In this document: one piece after another, positions 7,898 to 17,536 of the stretch | How the letters are laid out: the number at the start of each line of letters is the position of its first letter | Position numbering within the stretch: the first letter of the stretch is position 1 | NCBI GenBank assembly: GCA_021851335.1 | Contig: JAJZEA010000001.1 | Coordinates: forward strand, 62,001-126,000 | Reading direction: 5' to 3' | DNA from: Acidobacteriota bacterium | GTDB taxonomy: Bacteria; Acidobacteriota; Terriglobia; Terriglobales; Acidobacteriaceae | DNA: 64,000 nucleotides | Position numbers and translations under genes: made by a program | Notes under the pieces: generated by a model | The model's input: only the letters and a program-made list of their open reading frames with translations | Databases searched by the model: none | Told to the model about the DNA's origin: nothing

Positions 7898-10432
7898 TCA
7901 CTCTGTCGTCAACGTCAGCCTTGCCGCGGTCAGCCCCGTCGCGCTCGCGCTCACCTCAATCCGCCCTGCCTGCCGCGTGGATTGCACAACGCCCAGGCAC
8001 AAACCGTGAAAGACAGTCTGCGTCATGCCCGTGTAGCGCTGATGGCTGAACGGATCCCCATTGTCCACGCCAATCCACGTTCCAGCACCCTCCACGGCAA
8101 AGCGCACCATGGCATCTGCCGTCGGCACCACGCGTCCCTCGGCATCCACCACACTCACCGTCAGATGTGCCACATCGCGGCCATCGGCGCGCAGCCGCTC
8201 GCGATCCGCGCTCAGTTGCACACGCGCCGCCGCGCCCGTCGTGGTTACGTCCTCAGTGGCCACGATGCGACCGTTCTTCACGCCCACAGCCTTCAACTGG
8301 CCCGGCTCATAGACCACATCCCAGCTCAAATGCAGGTCGCTCGTCGTGCGCAAGGCCTTCGCGCGCGCAGGATAATTTCCATATTGACCTTCCATGCCCA
8401 TGCGTGGAAATTCATACCCCTTCACGCCCAGTGAGCGGCCATTCAGAAACAGTTCCACGGTGTCGCAATTCGTAAAGCACGTGACCGGCACAACTGTGCC
8501 CTCGCGTCCGGCCCAGTTCCAGTGCGGACTCAAATGCACCATCGGCGTCTCGGTCCACTGGCTTTGATAGAAAAAAAACGCATCCTTGCGAAACCCGCAC
8601 GTATCCATCGCGCCAAAGGTGCTTCCGCGCATCGGCCAACTGGCTTCACCCAGATAGTCAATTCCGGTCCACATGAAATCGCCCGCTACGTAGTCATATA
8701 GGCGCACAAACTTCCACAGGGATTCTGTATCGATGATCAGATTCTGTTGCGGCAGAAAGTGCATCCCCACCGCTGGCTTCGCACCTTCCGCCAGATATTG
8801 ATAATCTCCGCGAATGCCGCCAATACCGATGCTTTCGGTGCCCACAAATCGCCGGTTCGGATGCGCGGCTCGATCAAGGCTATAGTAGAGATCGGCGCGC
8901 TCACGCCACCGGTCCACATAGTTGTATCCCACCACGTCCAGCGACTCCAGAAACTCCGGCTTCACCCGATTGGACAGCGGCTCGGAGGCAATTCTGTCGC
9001 AGGCCGCCGTCACCATCCGCGTCGGGTCTTCGTCGTGAAGGATGCGCTTCAACGCAAGCAGCGTTTGCGTGCCATCGGGCGCGGACTGGTCGCCGATCTC
9101 ATTGCCCGCGCTCCAGATCACGATGCAGGGATGGTTGCGATCACGACGCACAAAATTTCTCAGATCAGCCTCATGCCAGGCATCAAAATAGCGGCTATAT
9201 CCGTAGCGAATCTGCTCCTTGGGTACGCGCCACTCGTCAAAAGCCTCCGCCATCACCAGAAATCCCATCTGATCGCACAGGTCGAGAAACTCCGTCGCAA
9301 ATGGATTGTGGCTCGTTCGAATCGCATTGCAGCCCATGGCCTTCAGCAGCTCCAGACGCCGCTCCCACACGCGTTCCGGAACGGCAGCGCCCACGCATCC
9401 ACCCTCCGGATGCACGCATACGCCTTTCAATTTCACCCGCTCGCCGTTCAGCAGAAATCCTTCCTGCGCATCAAACCTTGCCTCGCGGATTCCATGCGTG
9501 ATCGTCGTCGCGTCCACCACCGCTTCACCTTCCAGAATCTCGCAGCGCAGTCGATACAGATACGGCTCCGTCGGAGACCACAGCTTCGCACCGGACACTT
9601 GCAGCGTCAGCGCTGCTGTCCGTTCGGCATTGGCAGCCAGGGTCAATGGCTGCTTCTGCACGCTTACCGCTTTGCCCTCTGCATCCATCAGCGTTGCGCG
9701 CACGCTGCACGAGCGCGGATGCTTGCTCGCGTTACGCGCAGTCATGGTCACGCGCACGGTTGCATTCTCGGTGCGGATTGCATCCGTCGTTACAAACACG
9801 CCCCACGGTGCAAGATGCAGCGCATGGGTACGGCAAAGATGAGTGTGTCGATAGATTCCGGAGCCGGAGTACCAGCGGCAATTCGGCTGCATGGAATTGT
9901 CCACACGAACCGCAATCACGTTCTCCATCCCAAACTTCAAATACGGCGTCAACTCATACCAGAAGGGAACAAAGCCATAAGGTCGCGTGCCCAGCAGATG
10001 CCCGTTGATCCACACCGTGCTGTTCTCATAGACGCCATCGAAGTAGACCGTAAAGATGGCTCCTCGATCTTCCTCTGCAATCGTAAAGCGTTTCCGATAC
10101 CACCCAATACCCGTTGGCAGATAACCACCCGGCCCGCCCGTTGCAGCGTTCTGATCCATCTCCCCGGCAATGCTCCAGTCATGCGGCAGTCGCACCGGTT
10201 GCCATTCTTCATCGGCCCACATGCCCTGTTCCGCGCCGACAAAGTCGCCTTGCTGGAAGCGCCAGCCGTCATCAAAATCGTCCATGCGGCGCCCCGTCGA
10301 AGGACTCCCGATCGGCTCCTGCGCAAAAAGCGACGTGCCCTTTGTGCTCATCACGGCGACTCCTGCCGCCGCCGAGGCAATCCATTCTCGCCGCGTCATC
10401 GTCATCACTGAGGGAAAGTGATCTTCTGACAT
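7898..10432 (-). CDS. exported glycoside hydrolase family 2 (beta-galactosidase-like)
   Basis: Secreted beta-glycosidase of 844 residues, probably acting on beta-galactosides or related plant or microbial glycans. The chosen ATG has a GGAG ribosome-binding site about 8 bases upstream. The N-terminus carries a Tat-type signal (TRREW, Arg14-Arg15, then a small-residue hydrophobic stretch ending SLFAQ). GH2 order follows: jelly-roll sugar-binding domain (about 60-225), Ig-like domain, TIM barrel with IRTSHNP and the acid/base Glu445 in WSAGNEIG, and nucleophile Glu533 in VGTESIG. A DUF4982-like part and a bacterial Ig-like domain end the protein (SVVDAEGRVVPTADA). Catalytic assignments follow the GH2 pattern. 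It ends 19 bases from the regulator gene on the opposite strand, so the two converge. Confidence 0.93.
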   Translation of the reverse strand: MSEDHFPSVMTMTRREWIASAAAGVAVMSTKGTSLFAQEPIGSPSTGRRMDDFDDGWRFQQGDFVGAEQGMWADEEWQPVRLPHDWSIAGEMDQNAATGGPGGYLPTGIGWYRKRFTIAEEDRGAIFTVYFDGVYENSTVWINGHLLGTRPYGFVPFWYELTPYLKFGMENVIAVRVDNSMQPNCRWYSGSGIYRHTHLCRTHALHLAPWGVFVTTDAIRTENATVRVTMTARNASKHPRSCSVRATLMDAEGKAVSVQKQPLTLAANAERTAALTLQVSGAKLWSPTEPYLYRLRCEILEGEAVVDATTITHGIREARFDAQEGFLLNGERVKLKGVCVHPEGGCVGAAVPERVWERRLELLKAMGCNAIRTSHNPFATEFLDLCDQMGFLVMAEAFDEWRVPKEQIRYGYSRYFDAWHEADLRNFVRRDRNHPCIVIWSAGNEIGDQSAPDGTQTLLALKRILHDEDPTRMVTAACDRIASEPLSNRVKPEFLESLDVVGYNYVDRWRERADLYYSLDRAAHPNRRFVGTESIGIGGIRGDYQYLAEGAKPAVGMHFLPQQNLIIDTESLWKFVRLYDYVAGDFMWTGIDYLGEASWPMRGSTFGAMDTCGFRKDAFFFYQSQWTETPMVHLSPHWNWAGREGTVVPVTCFTNCDTVELFLNGRSLGVKGYEFPRMGMEGQYGNYPARAKALRTTSDLHLSWDVVYEPGQLKAVGVKNGRIVATEDVTTTGAAARVQLSADRERLRADGRDVAHLTVSVVDAEGRVVPTADAMVRFAVEGAGTWIGVDNGDPFSHQRYTGMTQTVFHGLCLGVVQSTRQAGRIEVSASATGLTAARLTLTTE

Positions 10433-10578
10433 GCACGTCACTCCAGTACAACGTAAAATCGTTTTGCCTTTGTCCGCAAAGTTCAAGGCATCCTTCGATT
10501 CAAGCACAGCGGCAATCGTCCACAATCCGACTTTTGTTGGATTCCCATCCTCCTTGAGCAGAGTAAAGTTGCCTCGAT

Positions 10579-12777
10579 ATGAATTCCTCTTCATCCATCG
10601 CTTTCAAGCTTCCTGCATCGCTGCGCCAAGGGCTGGTTCGCGTCTGCTTTCGATCCATGCGGATGACACAAATGATCCAGACTGCACAAATCCTGATCTT
10701 CGTCCTTGGTTCAACGCTGCTTCACGCTCAAACTCCCGCGCCGCAGCCGTTTCCGCTTGACTACGTGGATATGCTCGCTTCACCGTCTCCCATCGATCTC
10801 TCCTATCTGCTCGATGCGCCTGCCGGCAGGCATGGATTTCTTCGTGTCGCCAACGGCCATCTTGCCACTGCGGACGGCAGCCGAATTCGTCTCTGGGGTG
10901 TCAACATCACCGACTGGAGCGCGGGTTCGCGTCAGATTCCCGACAAAGCCGATGCCGCTTTCTGGGCGCAGGCGCTGGCGCGGTTCGGCGTCAACTGCGT
11001 CCGTCTCCAGTTCCTGGATCTTCCGGCTCCGCGCGGACTCATCGCTGCGCTTCACCCCGATACTCGCTCGCTCGATCCTGACCAGCTTGATCGAGAAGAC
11101 TTCTTCATCGCACAACTCGAGCAGCGCGGCATTTACATCGACTTCAATCTCCTCGTCGGTCGGCCATTCATGACGGGTGACGGCGCAACCGATGCGGACA
11201 AACTCCGCGAAGGAGCCAAAGGAACCTCGCTATTCGACCATCGCCTCATTGAACTCCAGCAGGAATATGCGCGCCAGTTGCTCACTCACCGCAATCCGTA
11301 TACCGGCCGCAGCTACAACAACGATCCGGCTATCGCTATCGTCGAAGTCAACAACGAAAACGCCATCAACGTCGGCTATCGTGCCCCATCCCGCTATTAC
11401 GCGCAGGAACTCGAAACCCTCTACAACCATTGGCTGACGCTTCATCGCACCCCTGCGCAGATTGCGGAGTTGCGCACGCTTGCCTCGGTCGCCAATCCGG
11501 CCATGCCCGTTCCCTTGCTGAACTGGCGAGGTCAAGCCGCCACGGCGGCTCCCAGGCGCTTTCACGCGGAGGCGGAGTTTTTCCTCAATCTCCAGCACAG
11601 CTACTTTGATTCGATGCGAATGTTTCTTCGGCAGACCCTGCGCGATCAGTCGCTCATCATCGCCACCGCCGATCACAGCCATGCAAACAGCGGCTATCCC
11701 ATCCTGATGGCGACCGCGGACAACGACATCCTTGACGGCCACACCTACTGGCAACATCCGGAGATGTACGTTCATAAATCTCCCATGGTCGATGATCCGC
11801 TCAACTCCACCGTCGTCGAGCTGTCACGCTCGGCGATGGTCGGCAAGCCCTACACCGTCAGCGAGGTCAACAATCCATTCCCCAACGACTACGATGCCGA
11901 GGGAATTCCGGTGCTCGCCGCCTACGGCGCGCTTCAGGACTGGGACGCCATTCTCTGGTACACCTTTGAACCGAAGCAATCGCGCACCGCTTCTCCCTAC
12001 GTGGGCGACCCCTTCGATATCTCGCAGCACCCGGTCAAGATGGCCGAGTTGGCGGCTGGCGCGCTGCTCTTTTTGCGTGGAGATGTGAAGCCAGCGCAGA
12101 CCACCGTCACGCGCACCTATTCGCGCGATCAGGTCTTTGATTCCATGCTGCTGCCCACCACGGATCGCCCCTACTTCACGCCCGGTTTTCCGCTTTCGCT
12201 GCCGTTGCTGGATGTGGTTCGCATCGCTTCGTTTGACGGTCCGCCCACACAGAAATTTCCCATCGTCTCCAGCGCTTCTCCCATCCGCTCGGACACGCAT
12301 CAGCTTGCCTGGTTTTCCGGCGCTCCTCACACGGGTCTGGTCACCGTGGACACGCCGCGCACTCAGTCGTTGATCGGATTTCTGAATGCGCATCCCGATA
12401 TCGCCGACACCAACGTCGCAGCGGCCATTCAGAACCACTTCGCCGCCATTCAGGTCACCGCTCTCGATGGAGAATCGATTGCCACAGCCCATCATTTGTT
12501 GATCGTGGCTGGTTCCACCGTAGCCAACTCCGGCGCTCAGTGGAACTCCGTCGGTACTGCGCTCACTCAATGGGGCAAGGCTCCCGTCACGATTGAGCCG
12601 GTGCTCGGCCAGCTCAACCTGCGCCATCTTGACGGCGCACGCGCGGTCACACTCACCGCGCTCAACGGCGCTGCGCAACCGATGGGCAAGCCAGTGATGG
12701 CGACTCGCGCCGGCGGCATCTGGAAGCTGCCGCTCCATGAGATCACCACCTGGTATCTGGTCACCATCCAGCGATGA
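10579..12777 (+). CDS. exported clan GH-A glycoside hydrolase (GH5/cellulase-like)
   Basis: Protein of 732 residues with a signal-peptide-like segment (QILIFVLGSTLLHAQ) and a GH5-like TIM barrel. The start of the barrel reads RLWGVNITDW, a common opening of this group. AIVEVNNENAI has the Asn-Glu pair expected for the acid/base residue, and YTVSEVNNPFPNDY carries a candidate nucleophile Glu. The C-terminal third resembles a beta-sandwich. Substrate class is uncertain: related sequences are usually annotated only as cellulase-family or agarase-like hydrolases. It is divergent from the GH2 gene, with 146 bases between their starts, so they may share a control region. An in-frame ATG at 10657 lies immediately before the signal peptide and is an alternative start. 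Confidence 0.8.
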   Translation: MNSSSSIAFKLPASLRQGLVRVCFRSMRMTQMIQTAQILIFVLGSTLLHAQTPAPQPFPLDYVDMLASPSPIDLSYLLDAPAGRHGFLRVANGHLATADGSRIRLWGVNITDWSAGSRQIPDKADAAFWAQALARFGVNCVRLQFLDLPAPRGLIAALHPDTRSLDPDQLDREDFFIAQLEQRGIYIDFNLLVGRPFMTGDGATDADKLREGAKGTSLFDHRLIELQQEYARQLLTHRNPYTGRSYNNDPAIAIVEVNNENAINVGYRAPSRYYAQELETLYNHWLTLHRTPAQIAELRTLASVANPAMPVPLLNWRGQAATAAPRRFHAEAEFFLNLQHSYFDSMRMFLRQTLRDQSLIIATADHSHANSGYPILMATADNDILDGHTYWQHPEMYVHKSPMVDDPLNSTVVELSRSAMVGKPYTVSEVNNPFPNDYDAEGIPVLAAYGALQDWDAILWYTFEPKQSRTASPYVGDPFDISQHPVKMAELAAGALLFLRGDVKPAQTTVTRTYSRDQVFDSMLLPTTDRPYFTPGFPLSLPLLDVVRIASFDGPPTQKFPIVSSASPIRSDTHQLAWFSGAPHTGLVTVDTPRTQSLIGFLNAHPDIADTNVAAAIQNHFAAIQVTALDGESIATAHHLLIVAGSTVANSGAQWNSVGTALTQWGKAPVTIEPVLGQLNLRHLDGARAVTLTALNGAAQPMGKPVMATRAGGIWKLPLHEITTWYLVTIQR

Positions 12778-12779
12778 AA

Positions 12780-12825
12780 AAATCCCACGGCCTGCTGGAA
12801 AACGACTCCAAAGGCCGTGGGATTT
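12780..12825. terminator. bidirectional terminator between converging hydrolase genes
   Basis: Perfect 14-base-pair inverted repeat (arms 12780-12793 and 12812-12825, 18-base loop). A-rich and T-rich edges serve as the U-tract in either direction. It starts just after the stop of the GH-A gene and before the stop of GH31 on the other strand. Confidence 0.85.
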
Positions 12826-12853
12826 CATTGCAGTGCAACCAAAGAATTACTTG

Positions 12854-15658
12854 TTACTCGACTGCGACAGAGACCAGCTTTCCCGCACGCGTCATCGCAT
12901 TCAGCCGCTTTTGTTGCTCCGCGGAGGAATCCGGTTTCCGCCAGGTGGAAGCGGCCGCACGTTTTTCCATCGCCGCCAGCCGATCGCTGAAGCCGTTTGC
13001 CGCTGCTCCCACAGCCGCCTGCGCTTTCTGAACGCTGGCGGCAAAGCTGGCAATCTCCGCCTGTGCGTTCTCCGGATGATAGCCCAGTCGATCGCCCGTC
13101 TGCATTGCTGCGATCAGTGCATCCGGTGGCTGCGCCGCGGGCCACGTCTGCTGCATCGCCTCGTATGCGCCACGCAGCCGCGTCATCGCTCCGGCAAAAC
13201 CGTCCAGCTCGCTTCGTTTCGCCATCAGTTCCGCGTTGCGTTTCACCTCAATCACCACGCGATCATGCACACTATGGCGCGCGATGGGAATCCTCGTCGT
13301 CAGCGTATTTCCCTCGAAGCTCCATCCGCCCTGGCCCAGCGCATTGGCCTGTTTCACAGCGGTCCCGTTCACCGTCACCGTCTCCGGTGGCCAGTCCGCA
13401 GGCAGGCGAAGCTCATAGCCGCGCTCTTCCAGCATTCCCGCAAAGTGGCCCTCCACCGGACCGATTTCGACGCGCAGCGTGTCGCCCTGCTGCGTCGCCT
13501 TCACAGGCAACCTGGTCCATGCGCCATATTGATATTCCACCGCTTTGCCCGAGTCTTCATAGACGCGATACTCCACGCTCTGCCCCGACTTCATCGGCCA
13601 CACATTCAGAATCAGCGGATCGACCGGCTTCTGGCCCGTGTACAGCATCGGCGGCTGCATCGGTACAATCGCGCCAGCTTTCACAAACACCGCTGTCTGT
13701 TCAATCGAATAGCTACGATTGACCGTCGTCGGTCCCGTGAAGTGTTTCCCGCTCGACCACTCGACCCATTCACCCTTCGGCAACCACACGGACTCCGTCG
13801 CCAGCCCTGTCACCGCATCGCCGGCCTTCACCACCGGAGCCACCAGCATCTGGTCGCCAAACATGTACTCATCCCGGCTTGTGTAGGCCGCATCCGCTTC
13901 CGGCCAGTCGTAGTACAGCGGATGCACAAATGCTACCCCGGTATCGTAGGTCCGTCGCGCCTCCGTGTAGATGTAGGGTTGCAATGCATAGCGCATCTGG
14001 AAGCTCCTGCGCAGAATGGACGAGTATGGCTCCGGGTATGCCCATATCCTGCGCTCCGACTCCGGATTCTTCGTCGTATGTGTGCGCAGAATCGGGCTGA
14101 ACTCGCCAAACTGCACCCACCGCGTATACAGCTCGGGATCGACCGCGCCCGGCATGTGTCCGCCGATATCGTGGCTCCAGTAGGCATAGCCCACATTGGC
14201 CGCGGTTGCCGTGAACCACGGTTGAAACGCCAGTGAATCCCACACCGAAACCGTGTCACCGGAGAAGCCGATCTGATAGCGATGATTGCCCAGCCCACCC
14301 CAACGATGAAACAGCAGCGGACGCTTGCCCTCGCGTTCTTGATCGGTGAAATGCACATAGTTCAGCCACCACGTCGGACTCACGCCCGGCAGGCTTGTCG
14401 TCGGTTCCTGCTGCCAGTCCAGCCACCAGAAATTGATTCCTTCTTTCTCCAGCGGATGGTGCAGGATGTTCATGTAGTTGGTGGCGTATTTCTTGTTGGC
14501 AATGTCAAACGGAACATACTTCTTCGTCGCCGGATCGATGCCCATCGCGTGTGCCATCGCAGGATACTGCGCCTCCCACGGCTGCACTCCTGACGCCGGA
14601 TGCAAATTCAGACTCGTCTTCAAGCCGTCAGCGTGCAATCGCTCCAGAAAATCTTTGGGATAGGGAAACAGAACCTTATTCCATGTATACCCACTCCAGC
14701 CCAACGTATGCCCGGACTGGTCCGTCTCGCCCATCGCCTTGAGCTGTTGCTCATTGATGTGCCAATCCATGTCGATCACAAAAACATCAAGCGGCGTGTC
14801 GTTTTCGCGAAATCCCTCTGCGATCCGCAAAATCTCCTGATCGCTGTAAGCCCAGTAGCGCGACCACCACGTGCCAAAGGCAAATCGCGGTGGCAGCGGA
14901 ATCCGTCCCGCGACGCGCACAAAATCTCCCAGCGCCGCGCGATACTCATGCCCGTAGCCAAAGAAATACCAGTCCTGCCGCGCCCCTGCCGGACGCAGCA
15001 TCACCCACGGCCAGGGACTTTGTTCGCCTTTCAGAAAGCGAAAATCCGCCGAGTCAAACAGCGGTCGCGTCGAGTCGTCCACCAGCGCCCATCCCGCACG
15101 CGAAACCAGACCCTGTCCAATCGGCTCACGCGTCTTGTCCCCTCGCGCTCCATCCAGCGTGCGCGTCGTGCCCATCAGGTTTTCCGGATTTTTCATCCCC
15201 GGTTCCCACGTCACAGCGTTGCCGTCCACGCTCATGCGAATCGAAAGATTCTGCGCATCGAATTCGCCTTCGCTTCCTGCATTCGGCTGGTAGGTCAGCG
15301 TCAGCGCATCGGTCGCAATCACGACGCCGTTCGCTGTCATGGTTCGGGTAAAATGGGGAACCGGCATCCGCCGATTCAGAAAGACAAACGAGGCATGATC
15401 CTCAAACCTTCCATCGGCGGCCCACTCCATGCGAATCAATCGCGAGGTAAGCACCGTGAAACGCGCATGGCCCACGGTGACGATTGCCCGCGGATTGGCT
15501 ACAGGGTCCGTCACGGTGGTTTCGTCCTCCGTCGCGCCGGAGAGTGTTTTGCTGGCTGGGGTTAAGGATGGATGAGGATCCGGGTGGTTTTGCGCTGCGC
15601 AAAAGCCGCTTCCCCAGGTCAAAGTCAGGACGGTGAGAGATAACAAGAATTTCAGCAC
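12854..15658 (-). CDS. exported glycoside hydrolase family 31 (alpha-glucosidase/alpha-xylosidase-like)
   Basis: Secreted alpha-glycosidase of 934 residues. A GTG start at 15658 is supported by GGAGGA five bases upstream; the product then begins with a signal peptide (FLLSLTVLTLTWG..AAQ). The GH31 N-terminal beta-sandwich (about 50-250) precedes the TIM barrel. The barrel has FGTWWSRYWAYSD, the likely nucleophile Asp414 in NFWWLDWQQE, and the likely acid/base Asp468 in GFSGDTVSVWD. A DUF5110-like domain follows (PKGEWVEWSSGK), and the last 120 or so residues are a helical extension not usual in the family. With GH2 and the GH-A enzyme it completes a three-enzyme glycan-degrading set. A CYTH-domain gene ends 38 bases upstream on the same strand. 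Confidence 0.93.
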   Translation of the reverse strand: MLKFLLSLTVLTLTWGSGFCAAQNHPDPHPSLTPASKTLSGATEDETTVTDPVANPRAIVTVGHARFTVLTSRLIRMEWAADGRFEDHASFVFLNRRMPVPHFTRTMTANGVVIATDALTLTYQPNAGSEGEFDAQNLSIRMSVDGNAVTWEPGMKNPENLMGTTRTLDGARGDKTREPIGQGLVSRAGWALVDDSTRPLFDSADFRFLKGEQSPWPWVMLRPAGARQDWYFFGYGHEYRAALGDFVRVAGRIPLPPRFAFGTWWSRYWAYSDQEILRIAEGFRENDTPLDVFVIDMDWHINEQQLKAMGETDQSGHTLGWSGYTWNKVLFPYPKDFLERLHADGLKTSLNLHPASGVQPWEAQYPAMAHAMGIDPATKKYVPFDIANKKYATNYMNILHHPLEKEGINFWWLDWQQEPTTSLPGVSPTWWLNYVHFTDQEREGKRPLLFHRWGGLGNHRYQIGFSGDTVSVWDSLAFQPWFTATAANVGYAYWSHDIGGHMPGAVDPELYTRWVQFGEFSPILRTHTTKNPESERRIWAYPEPYSSILRRSFQMRYALQPYIYTEARRTYDTGVAFVHPLYYDWPEADAAYTSRDEYMFGDQMLVAPVVKAGDAVTGLATESVWLPKGEWVEWSSGKHFTGPTTVNRSYSIEQTAVFVKAGAIVPMQPPMLYTGQKPVDPLILNVWPMKSGQSVEYRVYEDSGKAVEYQYGAWTRLPVKATQQGDTLRVEIGPVEGHFAGMLEERGYELRLPADWPPETVTVNGTAVKQANALGQGGWSFEGNTLTTRIPIARHSVHDRVVIEVKRNAELMAKRSELDGFAGAMTRLRGAYEAMQQTWPAAQPPDALIAAMQTGDRLGYHPENAQAEIASFAASVQKAQAAVGAAANGFSDRLAAMEKRAAASTWRKPDSSAEQQKRLNAMTRAGKLVSVAVE

Positions 15659-15696
15659 TTCTTCCTCCGTAGTTTTATCTACAGAGAAAAACAATA

Positions 15697-16287
15697 TCAC
15701 CCTCGCAACAACGCAGCCGCCTTCACCGATTCAAACGTTAAATCCTGCACCGTCGCGCCTGTTGCTTCGCGCCACTGGTCAAACAGTCGACCATAGCTCA
15801 TCGTCGTGCGCATCTCCGTCGGCACCTGCAACGCATCTGCGGTCAGGTCAATCCACTCCGGCTCGCCTTCCAGTTCCGCATAGACGCCGATCGGCGTCTC
15901 ATCCACGACACACAATCCCCGCCCGTCCCGATACTCGGTCCGCCACTTCTCATAACGGAAAACCGGTTCCATGCCAACGGCGCGGAGAATCCCGGCAATG
16001 GCCGCTTCGTCGTCCACTTCCGTCTCTGTCTCCACGCGATGTTTGTGACGATCTTCCCCCACGCCTGATGGTGGCACACGCTTGTGCGTCACCACTGTTC
16101 GCCCGGCATATTCGCGAATCCGCACCAGCTCCCGCCGCGCTCGCAGCGTTCGCTCCGGCGTGTCAAACAGGACGTTGCTCTCGAAGCTTCGCGCCGTCTT
16201 CACCACAAAGCCAAGCGCCGTCAATCGCGCTTCAAGCAGCGCCAGATTCGACACGGCAAATTTGATCTCTGTTTCGATGCCAACCAT
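15697..16287 (-). CDS. CYTH-domain protein (class IV adenylate cyclase / triphosphatase-like)
   Basis: Cytoplasmic protein of 196 residues starting MVGIETEIKFAV, with the E-x-E-x-K signature that opens CYTH domains right at the N-terminus. Charged strands expected for the triphosphate tunnel follow: LRARRELVRIREY, VVTHKR, HRVETETEV, FRYEKWRTEYR, VYAELEGEPEWI. CYTH proteins hydrolyse inorganic or thiamine triphosphate or make cAMP; the sequence does not say which. Upstream in-frame codons exist to 16368, but the start at 16287 places the signature normally and leaves a 58-base divergent control region with the Sua5 gene. It may be co-transcribed with the GH31 gene that follows. Confidence 0.85.
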   Translation of the reverse strand: MVGIETEIKFAVSNLALLEARLTALGFVVKTARSFESNVLFDTPERTLRARRELVRIREYAGRTVVTHKRVPPSGVGEDRHKHRVETETEVDDEAAIAGILRAVGMEPVFRYEKWRTEYRDGRGLCVVDETPIGVYAELEGEPEWIDLTADALQVPTEMRTTMSYGRLFDQWREATGATVQDLTFESVKAAALLRG

Positions 16288-16345
16288 TGCTGGCGAGTAT
16301 ACGGGATTTGCCCCGTTGCGAGTGTTGCGAGTAGATAATACTTCT

Positions 16346-17464
16346 ATGCCAACCTTGCATCTCCGCATGGAAACGCCGTTTGCGCGCCCGGACGGGGCGC
16401 TCTGGCAGCCATCTGCCGCAGATGCCGCCCGGCTGGATCAGGCGGCTTCCATTCTCCGCGGCGGCGGCACCGTGGCCATGCCCACGGAAACCGTCTACGG
16501 ACTCGCCGCGAACGCTTTGGATGCGGATGCCGTCGCAAAAATCTTTCTCGCCAAGCAGCGTCCACACTGGGATCCGCTCATCGTCCATGTCAGCGATTTC
16601 GCCATGGCTCAAACCGTCGTCGCGGCGATCTCTCCGGCCGCTCAAGTCCTCATCGACGCCTTCTGGCCTGGCCCGCTCACACTGCTCCTGCCGCGTTCCG
16701 CGCGCATTCCCGATATCGTCACAGCGGCGCGTCCGCTCGTCGGTGTGCGCATGCCCATGCATCCGGTTGCCCTTGCGCTGATCCGCCGCGCCGGGGTTCC
16801 GCTGGCAGCGCCCAGTGCCAACCGTTTCGGCCACATCAGCCCTACCAGCGCCGCGCATGTTCTTGACGACCTTGATGATCGCATCGACGCTGTCCTCGAT
16901 GCCGGCCCCACAACTTTTGGCGTAGAGTCCACGGTCCTCGATCCATCGCAGCATCCGGCAATCCTCTATCGCCCCGGAGCCATCTCACGCGAAGAAATCG
17001 CATCAGCCCTCGAACCGCTCTGCGGTCTGGACCCGGTTCGCGAGTGGAAGACGGACACGCTCACCGATCAACCGCGCGAAGCCCTGCCTTCGCCCGGTGT
17101 TGGCCTGCGTCACTACGCGCCGCGCGCTCGCGTGATCCTCGTTCCGGCTCACGCCACGGCCATTGCCGCCGCATTGTCCGATCTCACATTGCTCGGCCAG
17201 CGCGTGGGGCTGCTTCTTCCGCGGCATCTGCCCGGCGCAATCCCGCCAGCGGTGCTTACCCAGGCCATCTGTTTTCCGTGGGGCAACTGGCTGCTTCCTG
17301 AGACGCTTGCCGAATCCCTCTATGCCGGGCTGCGCTCACTGGACTCTGCGAGCTGCTCCGCCATCGTTGTTCCCACGCCCGAGCCATCCGGCATCGGGGC
17401 CGCGTTGCTGGATCGCTTGCAAAAAGCTGCGGTCCCTTCCCAGGCCACGGATACGGACCGATAA
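16346..17464 (+). CDS. sua5: L-threonylcarbamoyladenylate synthase, Sua5 type
   Basis: Makes threonylcarbamoyl-AMP from threonine, bicarbonate and ATP for the universal t6A37 tRNA modification. The 372-residue product is the long Sua5 form rather than short TsaC. The YrdC domain (about 25-210) has PTETVYGLAANA, the K-x-R motif in AKQRPHWDPL, and SANRFGHISPTSA. A C-terminal Sua5 domain follows a proline-rich linker (SPGVGLRHYAPRA). The in-frame region upstream of 16346 overlaps the divergent CYTH gene and is unlikely to be translated. The companions TsaB, TsaD and TsaE are not in the window. Confidence 0.95.
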   Translation: MPTLHLRMETPFARPDGALWQPSAADAARLDQAASILRGGGTVAMPTETVYGLAANALDADAVAKIFLAKQRPHWDPLIVHVSDFAMAQTVVAAISPAAQVLIDAFWPGPLTLLLPRSARIPDIVTAARPLVGVRMPMHPVALALIRRAGVPLAAPSANRFGHISPTSAAHVLDDLDDRIDAVLDAGPTTFGVESTVLDPSQHPAILYRPGAISREEIASALEPLCGLDPVREWKTDTLTDQPREALPSPGVGLRHYAPRARVILVPAHATAIAAALSDLTLLGQRVGLLLPRHLPGAIPPAVLTQAICFPWGNWLLPETLAESLYAGLRSLDSASCSAIVVPTPEPSGIGAALLDRLQKAAVPSQATDTDR

Positions 17465-17536
17465 TTCCGGCTTGTCGTAGAGCGGCTTCAAATGCAACGT
17501 ATCAGGCGCGAGGGATGAAACACGACGTATCCGGCA

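Noticed and set aside
8747-10411. 554-codon open frame antisense to the GH2 gene
   Set aside because: His/Arg-rich shadow translation; the opposite strand encodes the catalytic GH2 motifs.
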